Source: JBFGCA01 sp041567315 (GTDB lineage: Bacteria > Acidobacteriota > Thermoanaerobaculia > Multivoradales > JAHEKO01). Taken from it: 40,413 nt of DNA. The DNA lies in assembly GCA_041567315.1 (NCBI GenBank), contig JBFGCA010000036.1:1-40413 (forward strand). The letters run 5' to 3'. Below are positions 25,434 to 33,914 of this stretch, in pieces. The notes below the pieces were generated by a model that was not told where the DNA came from, searched no databases, and saw only the letters and a program-made list of their open reading frames with translations. Numbering within the stretch: position 1 is the first letter of the stretch; the number at the start of each line of letters is the position of its first letter. A program made the position numbers and the translations under genes.

Positions 25434-26240
25434 ATGGCGGTACGCCTCGCCGGGCGGCCGATCGGGGTCTTCGACTCGGGGGTCGGCGGTCTCACCGTGG
25501 TCGCCGCCCTCGAGCGGCGGCTGCCGGGCGAGTCGATCCTCTATCTGGGCGACACCGCGCGGCTGCCCTACGGCACCAAGTCGGCGGCGACGGTGGTGCG
25601 CTACACCCGGCGCAACGTCGGCTTCCTGATCGAGCGCGGGGTCAAGGCGGTGGTGGTGGCCTGCAACACCTCCTCGGCGATGGCCCTCGACTCGCTCGAG
25701 GCCCCGGTCCCGGTCTGGGGGGTGATCGAGCCCGGCGCGGCGCGGGCGGTCGCCACCAGCACCGGCCGCATCGGGGTGATCGCCACCGAGACCACCATCC
25801 GCTCCGACGCCTACGCGCGGGCGATCCGCCGGCTGAGCCCGGAGGCCGAGGTGGTCAGCCAGGCCTGCCCGCTGTTCGTGCCGCTGGTCGAGGAGGGCTG
25901 GGAGAACGAGGCGGTGACCGCCGAGATCGCGCGGCGCTATCTCGAGCCGCTGCTCGAGCGCGGCGTCGACACGCTGGTCCTGGGCTGCACCCACTACCCG
26001 CTGCTCAGGGAGGTGCTCGGCCGGGTGGCGGGCGACGGGGTGCGGCTGGTCGACTCGGCCGAGGCCGCCGCCGAGGCGGTGGCAGCCGGGCTCCGGCGGC
26101 TCTCGCTCCTCGCCCCCGACGCCGTGCCCGAGCACCACTTCTGCGTCACCGACGCCGGCGAGCGCTTCCGCCGCATCGCCGGCCGGGTGCTGGGCCGCGA
26201 CAAGGTCTCGCTCGAGCTGGTCGACGTCGCCGGCGGGTAG
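25434..26240 (+). CDS. murI: glutamate racemase
   Basis: The 268-residue cytoplasmic enzyme makes D-glutamate for peptidoglycan. Family motifs are complete: GVFDSGVGGLT (D14), YLGDTARLPYG, the two catalytic cysteines C77 (ACNTSS) and C185 (GCTHYP). ATG 25434 gives the standard length; GTG 25383, just 5 bp past the GerMN stop, would add 17 Ala/Gly/Thr-rich residues and cannot be excluded. Its stop codon TAG is also the first half of the TAGAAT box in front of rph. Confidence 0.95.
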   Translation: MAVRLAGRPIGVFDSGVGGLTVVAALERRLPGESILYLGDTARLPYGTKSAATVVRYTRRNVGFLIERGVKAVVVACNTSSAMALDSLEAPVPVWGVIEPGAARAVATSTGRIGVIATETTIRSDAYARAIRRLSPEAEVVSQACPLFVPLVEEGWENEAVTAEIARRYLEPLLERGVDTLVLGCTHYPLLREVLGRVAGDGVRLVDSAEAAAEAVAAGLRRLSLLAPDAVPEHHFCVTDAGERFRRIAGRVLGRDKVSLELVDVAGG

Positions 26241-26243
26241 AAT
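26238..26243 (+). promoter_or_regulatory. -10 element (TAGAAT) overlapping the murI stop codon
   Basis: The TAG of murI is the first half of TAGAAT. ATG 26251 begins 7 bp after the box, so +1 would fall at the start codon. This would let rph be transcribed independently of the upstream genes. Confidence 0.45.
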
Positions 26244-26250
26244 GCGGGCC

Positions 26251-27108
<858 letters not shown>

Positions 27109-27121
27109 GGCGCGGAAGCCG

Positions 27122-27169
27122 CCAGAGGGCGGCGTCCCCAGAGGACGGCGCCGCTAGAGGACGACGCCC
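27122..27169. repeat. three tandem 16-bp imperfect repeats
   Basis: Units at 27122-27137, 27138-27153 and 27154-27169 share the pattern CYAGAGGRCGRCG. The stretch lies in the gap between convergent rph and the DUF1573 gene. The third copy supplies the latter's stop codon (CTA, TAG on the minus strand). A perfect GCCGCC/GGCGGC hairpin (27118-27133) with an AGAG loop starts within it and may act as terminator. Confidence 0.6.
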
Positions 27170-28188
27170 TTGACGCTCACCTCGAGGAGCGGCTGGCGGC
27201 GGCTGGTGGTGGTGATCCGCACCACGCCCTCGAAGGGCCCCGCCGTCATCCCCGGCTCGAGGGTCAGGAGCAGCTTGTAGAGGCGGCCCGCCTCGACCGA
27301 CTCGAGCTCGGCGGCGAGGCCCCTGAGGTCGGTGGTCGCCGCGCTCAGCTCCACCGCGCTCGAGCTCAGGTTCTTGATCTCGAGGCTCGCGGTCTGCGGC
27401 TCGGTCAGCTCGCGGCGCCCGAAGTCGGCGATCCTCGGCACCACCGACAGCACCGGGCGCACGAAGCCCGACACCGGCAGCTCGTAGAGGCGCTGCTGGG
27501 GGTGGTTGGTCCGCACCTTGAGGTAGTCGGCGAGCGGCCCCACCGGGGCGTCGGGCTCGAGGGTGATCTCGAGCCGCCACTGGCGCCCCTCGATCCCCGG
27601 CTGGCGCTCGTCCCCCGAGGCCTCGCGGTGGCTGGCCTTGACGAACGGATAGGGGGACTCGACGCCCAGCACCTGGAGGTCGGGCTTCTCCGAGGACCAC
27701 ATCGTCTGGATGCTGGTCTGACGCCCCTCACCCTCGACGGTGACGAAGCGCGCGTAGCCCGGCTCGGCCTCGACCCGCGCGTAGACGTTGGCCTTGAGCA
27801 CCAGGTTGAGGCGCGGGTTCTCGGGGTCGTTGGTGAACACCTGGACGCTCTTGGCGATCGGGCCGCGGAAGCTCTTGGTGTCGATCACCGCCCGCACCGT
27901 GCCGGCGGCGCCGGGGGCGATCTGGCGGTCGTACTCGGCCACCGTGCAGCCGCAGGTCGGCTTGACCTGGGTGATCTCGAGCGCGGCGCGGCCGTCGTTG
28001 CGGATCTCGAAGGCGTGGCTCACCTTCTGGCCGCGCGCCACCGACCCGGCGTCGGCGACCGGCTGGGCGACCACCGCCCGCGGCCCCTCGGGGTCGGCGT
28101 CCTGGGCCGCCGCCGGCAGCGCGCCGAGGGCTGCCATGAGGGCGAGCACGAGGGCGAGAAACGGGATGGCGACGGCTCGGTGACGCAT
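27154..28188 (-). CDS. exported DUF1573 protein
   Basis: The 344-residue protein has a signal peptide (VAIPFLALVLALMAALGALPAAA) followed by DUF1573, an Ig-like beta domain. The family mark PTCGCTVAEYDRQIAPG lies near residues 78-94, with both cysteines of CGC present. Another Ig-like unit follows (VVPRIADFGRRELTEPQTASLEIKN). Such proteins are thought to be periplasmic or surface adaptors, with the Cys pair perhaps binding a ligand or forming a disulfide. ATG 28188 has GGAGG upstream. It is divergent from mpl. Confidence 0.85.
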   Translation of the reverse strand: MRHRAVAIPFLALVLALMAALGALPAAAQDADPEGPRAVVAQPVADAGSVARGQKVSHAFEIRNDGRAALEITQVKPTCGCTVAEYDRQIAPGAAGTVRAVIDTKSFRGPIAKSVQVFTNDPENPRLNLVLKANVYARVEAEPGYARFVTVEGEGRQTSIQTMWSSEKPDLQVLGVESPYPFVKASHREASGDERQPGIEGRQWRLEITLEPDAPVGPLADYLKVRTNHPQQRLYELPVSGFVRPVLSVVPRIADFGRRELTEPQTASLEIKNLSSSAVELSAATTDLRGLAAELESVEAGRLYKLLLTLEPGMTAGPFEGVVRITTTSRRQPLLEVSVKGVVL

Positions 28189-28208
28189 CGGGGCCTCCTC
28201 GCCGCCAA

Positions 28209-28217
28209 TGCTATCCT
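28209..28217. promoter_or_regulatory. overlapping divergent -10 candidates
   Basis: The nine bases contain TATCCT on the + strand (28212-28217, toward mpl) and TAGCAT on the minus strand (28214-28209, toward the DUF1573 gene). The two starts are 94 bp apart and could exclude each other. No -35 boxes are evident. Confidence 0.3.
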
Positions 28218-28282
28218 TCGCTGCCCGCACGGCAAAGGCCTCCCGCCCGCCGCGCTCCCGCCCGCCGCAACGCTCTCGACCG

Positions 28283-29773
28283 ATGCCATCGCCCGCCGCA
28301 GTTCCGGGGCCGGAAGGGCCGCCAGGAGTCCTGGAGATCCACCTGATCGCCATCGGCGGCACCGGCATGGCGCCGCTCGCCTGTCTGCTCCAGGAGCAGG
28401 GCCACCGGGTGCGGGGCTCCGACGGCCCGCTCTATCCGCCGATGAGCACCCTGCTCGCCGAGGCCGGGATCACGCCGCTCGAGGGCTACCACCCCGCGCA
28501 CCTCCAGCCGCCACCCGATCTGGTGGTGGTGGGCAACGCGGTGCCGCGCGACAACCCGGAGGCGGCAGAGACCGAGCGGCTGGGTCTCGAGCGGATCTCG
28601 ATGCCCGAGGCCCTCTACCGCTTTCTTCTTGCCGGCCGGCGGCCGCTGGTGGTGGCCGGCACCCACGGCAAGACCACCACCACCGCGCTCGCGGCCTGGG
28701 TGTGGAGCCGCTGCGGGGCCGACCCCGGCTACCTGGTTGGGGGCATGCCCAGCAACTTCCGCCGCAGCTACCGGGCCGGCGCCGGCGACCGCTTCATCGT
28801 CGAGGGCGACGAGTACAACGCCGCCTACTTCGACCGCGGGCCCAAGTTCCTGCACTACCGGCCCGAGACCCTGATCCTGACCAGCGTCGAGCACGACCAC
28901 GCCGACCTCTACCCCACCGCCGGGGAGCTGCTCGCCGCCTACCGGCGGCTGGTCGAGCTGGTGCCGCCCGCAGGACTCGTGGTGGCCTGCGGCGACTCGG
29001 CGGAGGTCCGCCGCGTGGCCAGCGCCGCCCGGGCGCGGGTGGTGACCTACGGGCTCGAGCCCGGCAACGAGGTGCGCCCGGCCGCGCCGCCCGCTGCCGA
29101 CGGCACCGGCTGCCGCTTCCGGGTCGACGACGAGGACGGCGCGGTCGAGGTACGGCTGCCGCTGGCCGGCGGCCACAACGTCGCCAACGCGCTGGCGGTG
29201 TGGGCGGCGGCGCGGGCCGACGGGCTGCCGGCCGCGGCGGTGGCCGCCGCGCTCGGCGAGTTCGCCGGCGTCCGGCGCCGCATGGAGGTGGTGGGGACCG
29301 CCGGCGGCGTCACCGTGATCGACGACTTCGCCCATCACCCGACCGCGGTCGGCAAGACCCTGGAGGCGCTGCGCGGCGCCTACCCGGGCCGGCGGCTGGT
29401 GGCGCTTTTCGAGCCGCGCACCCTGACCGCGGGCCGGCGGGGCTTCACCGGCGCCTATCGCGAGGCGCTGGCCGGGGCCGACCAGGTGCTCCTGGCGCCG
29501 GTGTTCCACGCCGCCCGGCTCGGCCCCGCGGAGAGCCTCGACCCGGCGGCGCTCGCCGCGGCCCTGGCCGCCGCCGGCACCCCGGCTCAGGCAGCCAGCG
29601 ACTACGACGAGCTGGCGGCCGCGGCGCTCGAGGCGCTCGAGCCCGGCGACGTCGCGGTCACCATGTCCTCGGGCGCCTTCGGGGGGATGCCGCGCCGGCT
29701 GCTGGCGGCGCTCGAAAGGCGCCAGGAGAGGGTGACGCGCGCCACAACCCGCGGCCCGCAAACGCGGGTATAA
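28283..29773 (+). CDS. mpl: UDP-N-acetylmuramate:L-Ala-gamma-D-Glu-meso-DAP ligase (muropeptide ligase)
   Basis: The 496-residue Mur-ligase-family enzyme joins recycled tripeptide to UDP-MurNAc in cell-wall recycling. The N-terminal Rossmann region begins IHLIAIGGTGMAPLACLL, where MurC/Mpl proteins have an IGGxGM motif. The ATP loop GTHGKTTTTALAAW starts at residue 126. Further marks are FIVEGDEYNAAYFD (Mpl-specific compared with MurC) and IDDFAHHPTAV. ATG 28283 is chosen because upstream in-frame codons are Arg/Pro-rich and unlike the family. The stop TAA overlaps the -10 box of the following TPR gene. Confidence 0.93.
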   Translation: MPSPAAVPGPEGPPGVLEIHLIAIGGTGMAPLACLLQEQGHRVRGSDGPLYPPMSTLLAEAGITPLEGYHPAHLQPPPDLVVVGNAVPRDNPEAAETERLGLERISMPEALYRFLLAGRRPLVVAGTHGKTTTTALAAWVWSRCGADPGYLVGGMPSNFRRSYRAGAGDRFIVEGDEYNAAYFDRGPKFLHYRPETLILTSVEHDHADLYPTAGELLAAYRRLVELVPPAGLVVACGDSAEVRRVASAARARVVTYGLEPGNEVRPAAPPAADGTGCRFRVDDEDGAVEVRLPLAGGHNVANALAVWAAARADGLPAAAVAAALGEFAGVRRRMEVVGTAGGVTVIDDFAHHPTAVGKTLEALRGAYPGRRLVALFEPRTLTAGRRGFTGAYREALAGADQVLLAPVFHAARLGPAESLDPAALAAALAAAGTPAQAASDYDELAAAALEALEPGDVAVTMSSGAFGGMPRRLLAALERRQERVTRATTRGPQTRV

Positions 29774-29774
29774 A
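29769..29774 (+). promoter_or_regulatory. -10 element (TATAAA) overlapping the mpl stop codon
   Basis: TATAAA(AT) is the most AT-rich stretch for several kilobases; its TAA is the mpl stop. The expected start site lies about 17 nt before ATG 29798, and no Shine-Dalgarno sequence is present between them. Confidence 0.5.
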
Positions 29775-29797
29775 ATGGCTTGCCCCGCGTCCCGCCC

Positions 29798-32005
29798 ATG
29801 AGCTATCCCGGCAACTCGACCCTCTCCCCGGACATCCGGGCGCGGATCCTCTCCACGTTCCGCCAGACGCTGTCGCTGGCCGGCAAGGGGAGCCGCCAGG
29901 AGGCGCTCCTGGGCTGCGACTTCATCCTGCGGCTGGATCCGCTGTTCGAGCCGGCGCGCACGCTCCACGACCGCATCGAGGCGGCGGCCGGGGCGGTCGA
30001 GGTCGCCGACCTCGAGCCCTACGCCGCGGTCGAAGAGACGGAGGAGACGACCAGGCCCGGCCTGGAGACGCTGACGCCGGGGGACGGCGACGGCGGACCG
30101 ACGCCCGGACTCGAGCCGCTGCCCGAGGAGGCGCCCGGCGCCGGCGAATTGGAGCTCGACGCGCCGGGGGCCGGCGAGGCGCCCGACGGCGGCGACGCGG
30201 GCGACGGGGCGGACGGCGACGTGGCCGCGAAGCTGCGCCGGCAGTTCGCCAAGCGCGACTTCGCGCGCGTGCTGGCGCTCGCCGAGGGCCACCAGGCGCT
30301 GATCGCGGCCGACCCGGAGCTGCAGCAGCTGGCCTCCACCGCCGCCGAGCACCTGCAGGCGGCGCCCTACGTCGACCGCTTCCTCCAGGGGGCGGCGCGT
30401 GCCGCCGCCCGCGGGGCCGGCGAGGAGGCCATGGAGCTGATCGAGAAGGCGCGGCAGCTCGACCCCGAGCACCCCGGCGTCGAGCGGCTGCGCCAGCAGC
30501 TGCGGCCGGCCGACGCGCTCGACGAGGAGGAGATCGCCGCCGAGCCGCCGGCCGAGGGAGCGGGCGAGCAGGCCGTGGCGCAGGAGGAAGCAGCGCCGCA
30601 GGACGCGGCCGCCGACGTGCCGCCCGCCGAGGGAGGACCGCCGACGCCCTCGCTCGAGCCGATCGAGGGCGAGTTCGTCCAGCCCGCGGTCAAGCTCGAC
30701 TCCGAAAGCGAGGCGCGGATCGCCGAGCTGCTGCAGGAGGGCCAGGGCGCCTTTCAGGACGGTCGCTACCAGGAGGCGATCGACGCCTGGTCGCGGATCT
30801 TCCTGATCGACATCGACCACGCCGAGGCCAACCGCCGGATCGAGCTGGCCCGCAAGCTCAAGGCCGAGGTCGAGCGCAAGATCGAGGAGGCCTTCCACGA
30901 GGGGATGTCGCGGCTCGAAGCGGGCAAGCTCGGGGAGGCGACCGAGGCCTTCGAGCGGGTGCTCGAGATGCAGCCCAACCACCTCGCCGCCCGCGAGTAC
31001 CTGGACAAGATCGAAAGCGGCGAGCTGGCGCCCGGCCGCAGCAAGCCGGCGCCCGCCGCCGCCGCCGCGCCCCGCCCCGAGCCCGCCGAAGAAGAGGAGT
31101 TCGAGGTCGACGAGGAGGCCCTCGCCGAGGCGGCCCCGCCGCCCGCCGAGCCGGCCCGCCCGCCGGCCGAGATGTTCCGCTCCGCCAGCCGCCAAGCCAC
31201 CGTCGCGCCGGCGGGCTTCCCGCGCAAGCGGGCCTTCGCCGCCATCGGCGGCGCCGTGCTGCTGCTGGTTCTGGTGGGCGGCTGGCTCCTCTACTCGCGG
31301 CGCGAGCAGGTCTTCCCCAACTCGGCGGACCCCGACGCCCCCACGACGGCGGTGGCCGATCCGATCTCGCGCGCCCGCAGCCTGCACGAGGAGGGCAAGA
31401 CCGCGATCGCCGTCGCCCAGCTTCGCCGCCTGCCGCCCGACCACCCCCAGCACGCCGAGGCGCAGGCGCTGGTGACCCAGTGGGAGACGGCCCGGCAGCC
31501 CGAGGAGGCGACCGGCCCCACCCCCGAAGAGCTGGCGCGCCGCGAGGAGCTGGTCGCCGCCGCCCGCGACACCGCCGGGCAGGGCGACAACCTGACCGCC
31601 GCCAGCTCGCTCGAGCAGGCGGCGGCCATCGCGCCGCTCGACGCCGAGGAGGCGGCGCTGCGCCAGGAGATCCGCGAGCGCCTCGAGCCGCTGGCGGGCG
31701 AGCTGGACCTCTACCGCCAGGGCGACTGGGAGTACGCGCTGCCGCGGCTGTGGCGGCTGCGCCAGACCTATCCCGACAACCCGGACGTCGAGCGGCTGAT
31801 CGTCGACTCCTACGTCAATCTCGGGATCCGCGACCTCCAGCGCGGCGACCCCGCAGCCGCCGCCGACAAGTTCAAGGAGGCCCGCGAGCTGGCCCCCGAC
31901 GACGAAGAGCTCCAGCGTCTCGCCGCCTTCGCCAGCCGCTACGAAGAGCGCCCCTCCGACCTCCAGTACCGGATCTTCGTCAAGTACCACCCCTTCCGCT
32001 CGTGA
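29798..32005 (+). CDS. TPR protein with single transmembrane helix
   Basis: The 735-residue protein has a cytoplasmic N-terminal part with TPR-like units (LLGCDFILRLDPLFEPARTLHDRI; FQDGRYQEAIDAWSRIFLIDIDHAEA; EAFERVLEMQPNHLAAREYL) separated by acidic and Pro/Ala-rich linkers. One membrane helix (about residues 480-500, IGGAVLLLVLVGGWLLY) follows, then a C-terminal TPR-like region. The role is unknown; adaptor or assembly functions are typical. ATG 29798 is preferred to TTG 29780. It overlaps the RDD gene by GTGA, so the two are translated together. Confidence 0.8.
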   Translation: MSYPGNSTLSPDIRARILSTFRQTLSLAGKGSRQEALLGCDFILRLDPLFEPARTLHDRIEAAAGAVEVADLEPYAAVEETEETTRPGLETLTPGDGDGGPTPGLEPLPEEAPGAGELELDAPGAGEAPDGGDAGDGADGDVAAKLRRQFAKRDFARVLALAEGHQALIAADPELQQLASTAAEHLQAAPYVDRFLQGAARAAARGAGEEAMELIEKARQLDPEHPGVERLRQQLRPADALDEEEIAAEPPAEGAGEQAVAQEEAAPQDAAADVPPAEGGPPTPSLEPIEGEFVQPAVKLDSESEARIAELLQEGQGAFQDGRYQEAIDAWSRIFLIDIDHAEANRRIELARKLKAEVERKIEEAFHEGMSRLEAGKLGEATEAFERVLEMQPNHLAAREYLDKIESGELAPGRSKPAPAAAAAPRPEPAEEEEFEVDEEALAEAAPPPAEPARPPAEMFRSASRQATVAPAGFPRKRAFAAIGGAVLLLVLVGGWLLYSRREQVFPNSADPDAPTTAVADPISRARSLHEEGKTAIAVAQLRRLPPDHPQHAEAQALVTQWETARQPEEATGPTPEELARREELVAAARDTAGQGDNLTAASSLEQAAAIAPLDAEEAALRQEIRERLEPLAGELDLYRQGDWEYALPRLWRLRQTYPDNPDVERLIVDSYVNLGIRDLQRGDPAAAADKFKEARELAPDDEELQRLAAFASRYEERPSDLQYRIFVKYHPFRS

Positions 32006-32964
32006 GCCGCCGGTCCAAGCGGTCCGACGAGCCCCGCCTCTTCGACCTGCCGCTGACCCCGCCTGGCCCGAACGCCTCAGCCGAGGGCGCGGCCGACCCG
32101 GACCGCCCACCCGCCGATGGACCGCCCGGTGATTCGGCTGGCACCTCGCGAAAAGCCCCTCGCCGCACCGCCGGCGGCCCGGCCGACGATTCGGCTGGCA
32201 CCGCTCGCAAGCGCCGCCCTCGCGGCGCCGGCGGCCCGGCCGGCGACCTCCCCGGCGCCCGACCGCCGGCCGGCCTCGACGCCGCGCCGCTCCGCGGGGC
32301 CGCCAGGCCCCCGGCCAAACGCGCGCCCGAGCCGCTGCCGCTCTTCACCGCGGACCCCTCTGAGGCGAGCCCGGGGGCCGATGACGGTCCCTCGGCCTCG
32401 GCCCGACCTTCGGGTCCGGCCGGCGGCCGGCCGGCCGCTTCGGCGGCGGGCGCGTCACCGGCAGCCTCCGCACGCGCGCCGCTCGCCACCGCCAGGGCGG
32501 CCCCCGGCGCGTCGCCCGACGGAGCGCGGCTCTACGGCCAGGAGGCCGCCGCACCGACCGAGCCCGCCCCCGCCTCGATCACCGACCGCGCGGGCGCCGG
32601 GCTCCTCGACCTTGCGGTGCTGCTCGGCGTCGCCATGCTCCTCGCCGCCGGCGTCCTCGCCCTGGGCGCCCGCCCGCCGGTCGACACCTGGCCCGCCGCC
32701 GTGCTCTTTTTTCTCCCCTTCTCCTTCCTCTACGTCGTCCTCCCCCTCGCCTTCTGGGGCCGCACTCCCGGGATGACCTGGGCCGGCCTCGTCGCCCGCG
32801 GCCCCGCCGACCAGCCACCCTCCTTCCGCCAGGCCACCCTCCGCTGGCTCGGCGCCCTGCTCACCCTCGCCCTCGCCGGCCTCCCCCTCCTCCTCACCCT
32901 CGCCGACGGCCGCTCCCTGACCGACCGCCTCAGCGGCACCCGCACCCTGAGCAACCCGCGGTAG
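32002..32964 (+). CDS. RDD-family membrane protein with long disordered N-terminus
   Basis: The 320-residue protein begins at GTG 32002 in a GTGA overlap with the TPR gene. Residues 1-190 are low-complexity Pro/Ala/Gly/Arg with repeated 'DDSAGT(A/S)RK'-like segments. An RDD domain fills the rest: ASITDRAGAGLLDLAVLL holds the Arg and Asp of the signature, two more hydrophobic helices follow, and RTPGMTWAGLVAR is the conserved loop. RDD proteins are small membrane proteins, a few with ion-transport roles. The translational link to the TPR protein suggests a complex. Confidence 0.82.
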   Translation: MSRRSKRSDEPRLFDLPLTPPGPNASAEGAADPDRPPADGPPGDSAGTSRKAPRRTAGGPADDSAGTARKRRPRGAGGPAGDLPGARPPAGLDAAPLRGAARPPAKRAPEPLPLFTADPSEASPGADDGPSASARPSGPAGGRPAASAAGASPAASARAPLATARAAPGASPDGARLYGQEAAAPTEPAPASITDRAGAGLLDLAVLLGVAMLLAAGVLALGARPPVDTWPAAVLFFLPFSFLYVVLPLAFWGRTPGMTWAGLVARGPADQPPSFRQATLRWLGALLTLALAGLPLLLTLADGRSLTDRLSGTRTLSNPR

Positions 32965-32967
32965 GCC

Positions 32968-33561
32968 TCAGCCGGTCTCTCGGCGGCGCCAGATCGCCCA
33001 GGCCATCCACAAGTTGCCGACAGCGGCGCTGGCGGCAAAGACGATGAGTGCCTGATCGCTCATCACCAGCGCCAGCAGGCCACCGAGCTGGTAGATCAAG
33101 CCGGCGGTCCGCAGCGGCCCGAAGGCCAGCCCACCGGCGCCGTAGAGCGAGTGGCCGAGCACCAGTAGCCACAGCCCGGGCACCAGTCGGCCGGCCCCTG
33201 CCAGGAACAGCGCCGCCGACAGCGCCAGCGCCACCACCGACAGGTTGGCCTGAACCCGGAACACCCAGGAGGCGATCGCCGACGGCCCGCGCTGCCGGCG
33301 CCTCATCAGCCCCACCTCCACCGCCCCCCCGACGAGGATCATCAGCGACCACCCCAGCAGCACCGCCCGCCCGCCGCCGACCCGCGCCAGCAGCGGCGTC
33401 CCCAGCGCCGCCGCCGGCAGCAACAGGCCCCAGGCCAGCCACGAGTACGGCGTGCTGAAAAACGGCTCCCCAGCCGCCGCGAACTTCTCCCGCACGGCCT
33501 CGAGGTCGTCATCCACCGGCCCCCCGCCCGGCAGCCCGATCGGGTCGTATTCGGAACCCAC
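32968..33561 (-). CDS. hypothetical multi-pass membrane protein
   Basis: The 197-residue protein has a hydrophilic N-terminal 40 residues and about five to six transmembrane helices (LAWGLLLPAAALGTPLLA, AVLLGWSLMILVGGAVEVGLM, VVALALSAALFLAGAG, and others). No family is recognised. GTG 33561 is chosen because a TAAGCT box lies 7 bp before it; an upstream TTG at 33615 is possible. It ends 3 bp from the convergent RDD gene. Confidence 0.7.
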   Translation of the reverse strand: MGSEYDPIGLPGGGPVDDDLEAVREKFAAAGEPFFSTPYSWLAWGLLLPAAALGTPLLARVGGGRAVLLGWSLMILVGGAVEVGLMRRRQRGPSAIASWVFRVQANLSVVALALSAALFLAGAGRLVPGLWLLVLGHSLYGAGGLAFGPLRTAGLIYQLGGLLALVMSDQALIVFAASAAVGNLWMAWAIWRRRETG

Positions 33562-33568
33562 CGCGCCC

Positions 33569-33574
33569 AGCTTA
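33569..33574 (-). promoter_or_regulatory. putative -10 element (TAAGCT) for leaderless start
   Basis: On the minus strand TAAGCT ends 7 bp before GTG 33561, the same spacing as other boxes in this window. No Shine-Dalgarno sequence is visible. Confidence 0.35.
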
Positions 33575-33661
33575 CCGCCCGGGACCGTCGCCCTCGGAGG
33601 AACCTGTGAACGCAACGACTCCGACCAAGACGACGGCGTTTCCCGGCTGTCAGGACCAGAA

Positions 33662-33841
33662 TCAGGTAGAGCCTGAGTCGTCCGCGGCCACGGAGCTCAC
33701 CGACACGAGTTGGCCCGCTCGACCGCCCTCGAACCAGATCAGGTAGGACGGGAAACCGCGCAGCTCGCAGCCACTGACCGTGCCTGGGTGGGGGCCCAGC
33801 GGCGGGAGGGTCTTCCGCGGCAGACGGCGCCCACCCCGCAT
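33662..33841 (-). pseudogene. possible gene remnant or small ORF (59 aa)
   Basis: A minus-strand frame from ATG 33841 to TGA 33662 encodes 59 residues. Its second half looks protein-like (GCELRGFPSYLIWFEGG, then GQLVSVSSVAADD) and unlike the Arg/Pro/Ala-rich noise of other non-coding frames here. It could be the 3' end of a decayed gene or a real small protein. It lies in the 353-bp gap between the small membrane protein and the propeller gene. Nothing else was recognised in that gap. Confidence 0.3.
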
Positions 33842-33914
33842 CGCGAAGCCCTAGATCGGGCGCAGCCCGAATGGGCTGAGGGGGGCCGCACCGACGGTCG
33901 CCGCCCGCGGGCCT

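Noticed and set aside
28211..32110. Very long antisense open frames (for example 1299 codons opposite mpl and the TPR gene, 602 codons opposite the CoA-transferase).
   Set aside because: They are His/Arg/Gly/Ala-rich, lack domains, and lie opposite well-supported genes. Long antisense frames are expected at this GC content.
27502..32964. A single 1820-codon + strand frame.
   Set aside because: It runs antisense through the DUF1573 gene and in the wrong frame through mpl and the TPR gene. Only its last 320 codons (from GTG 32002) are protein-like, the RDD protein.
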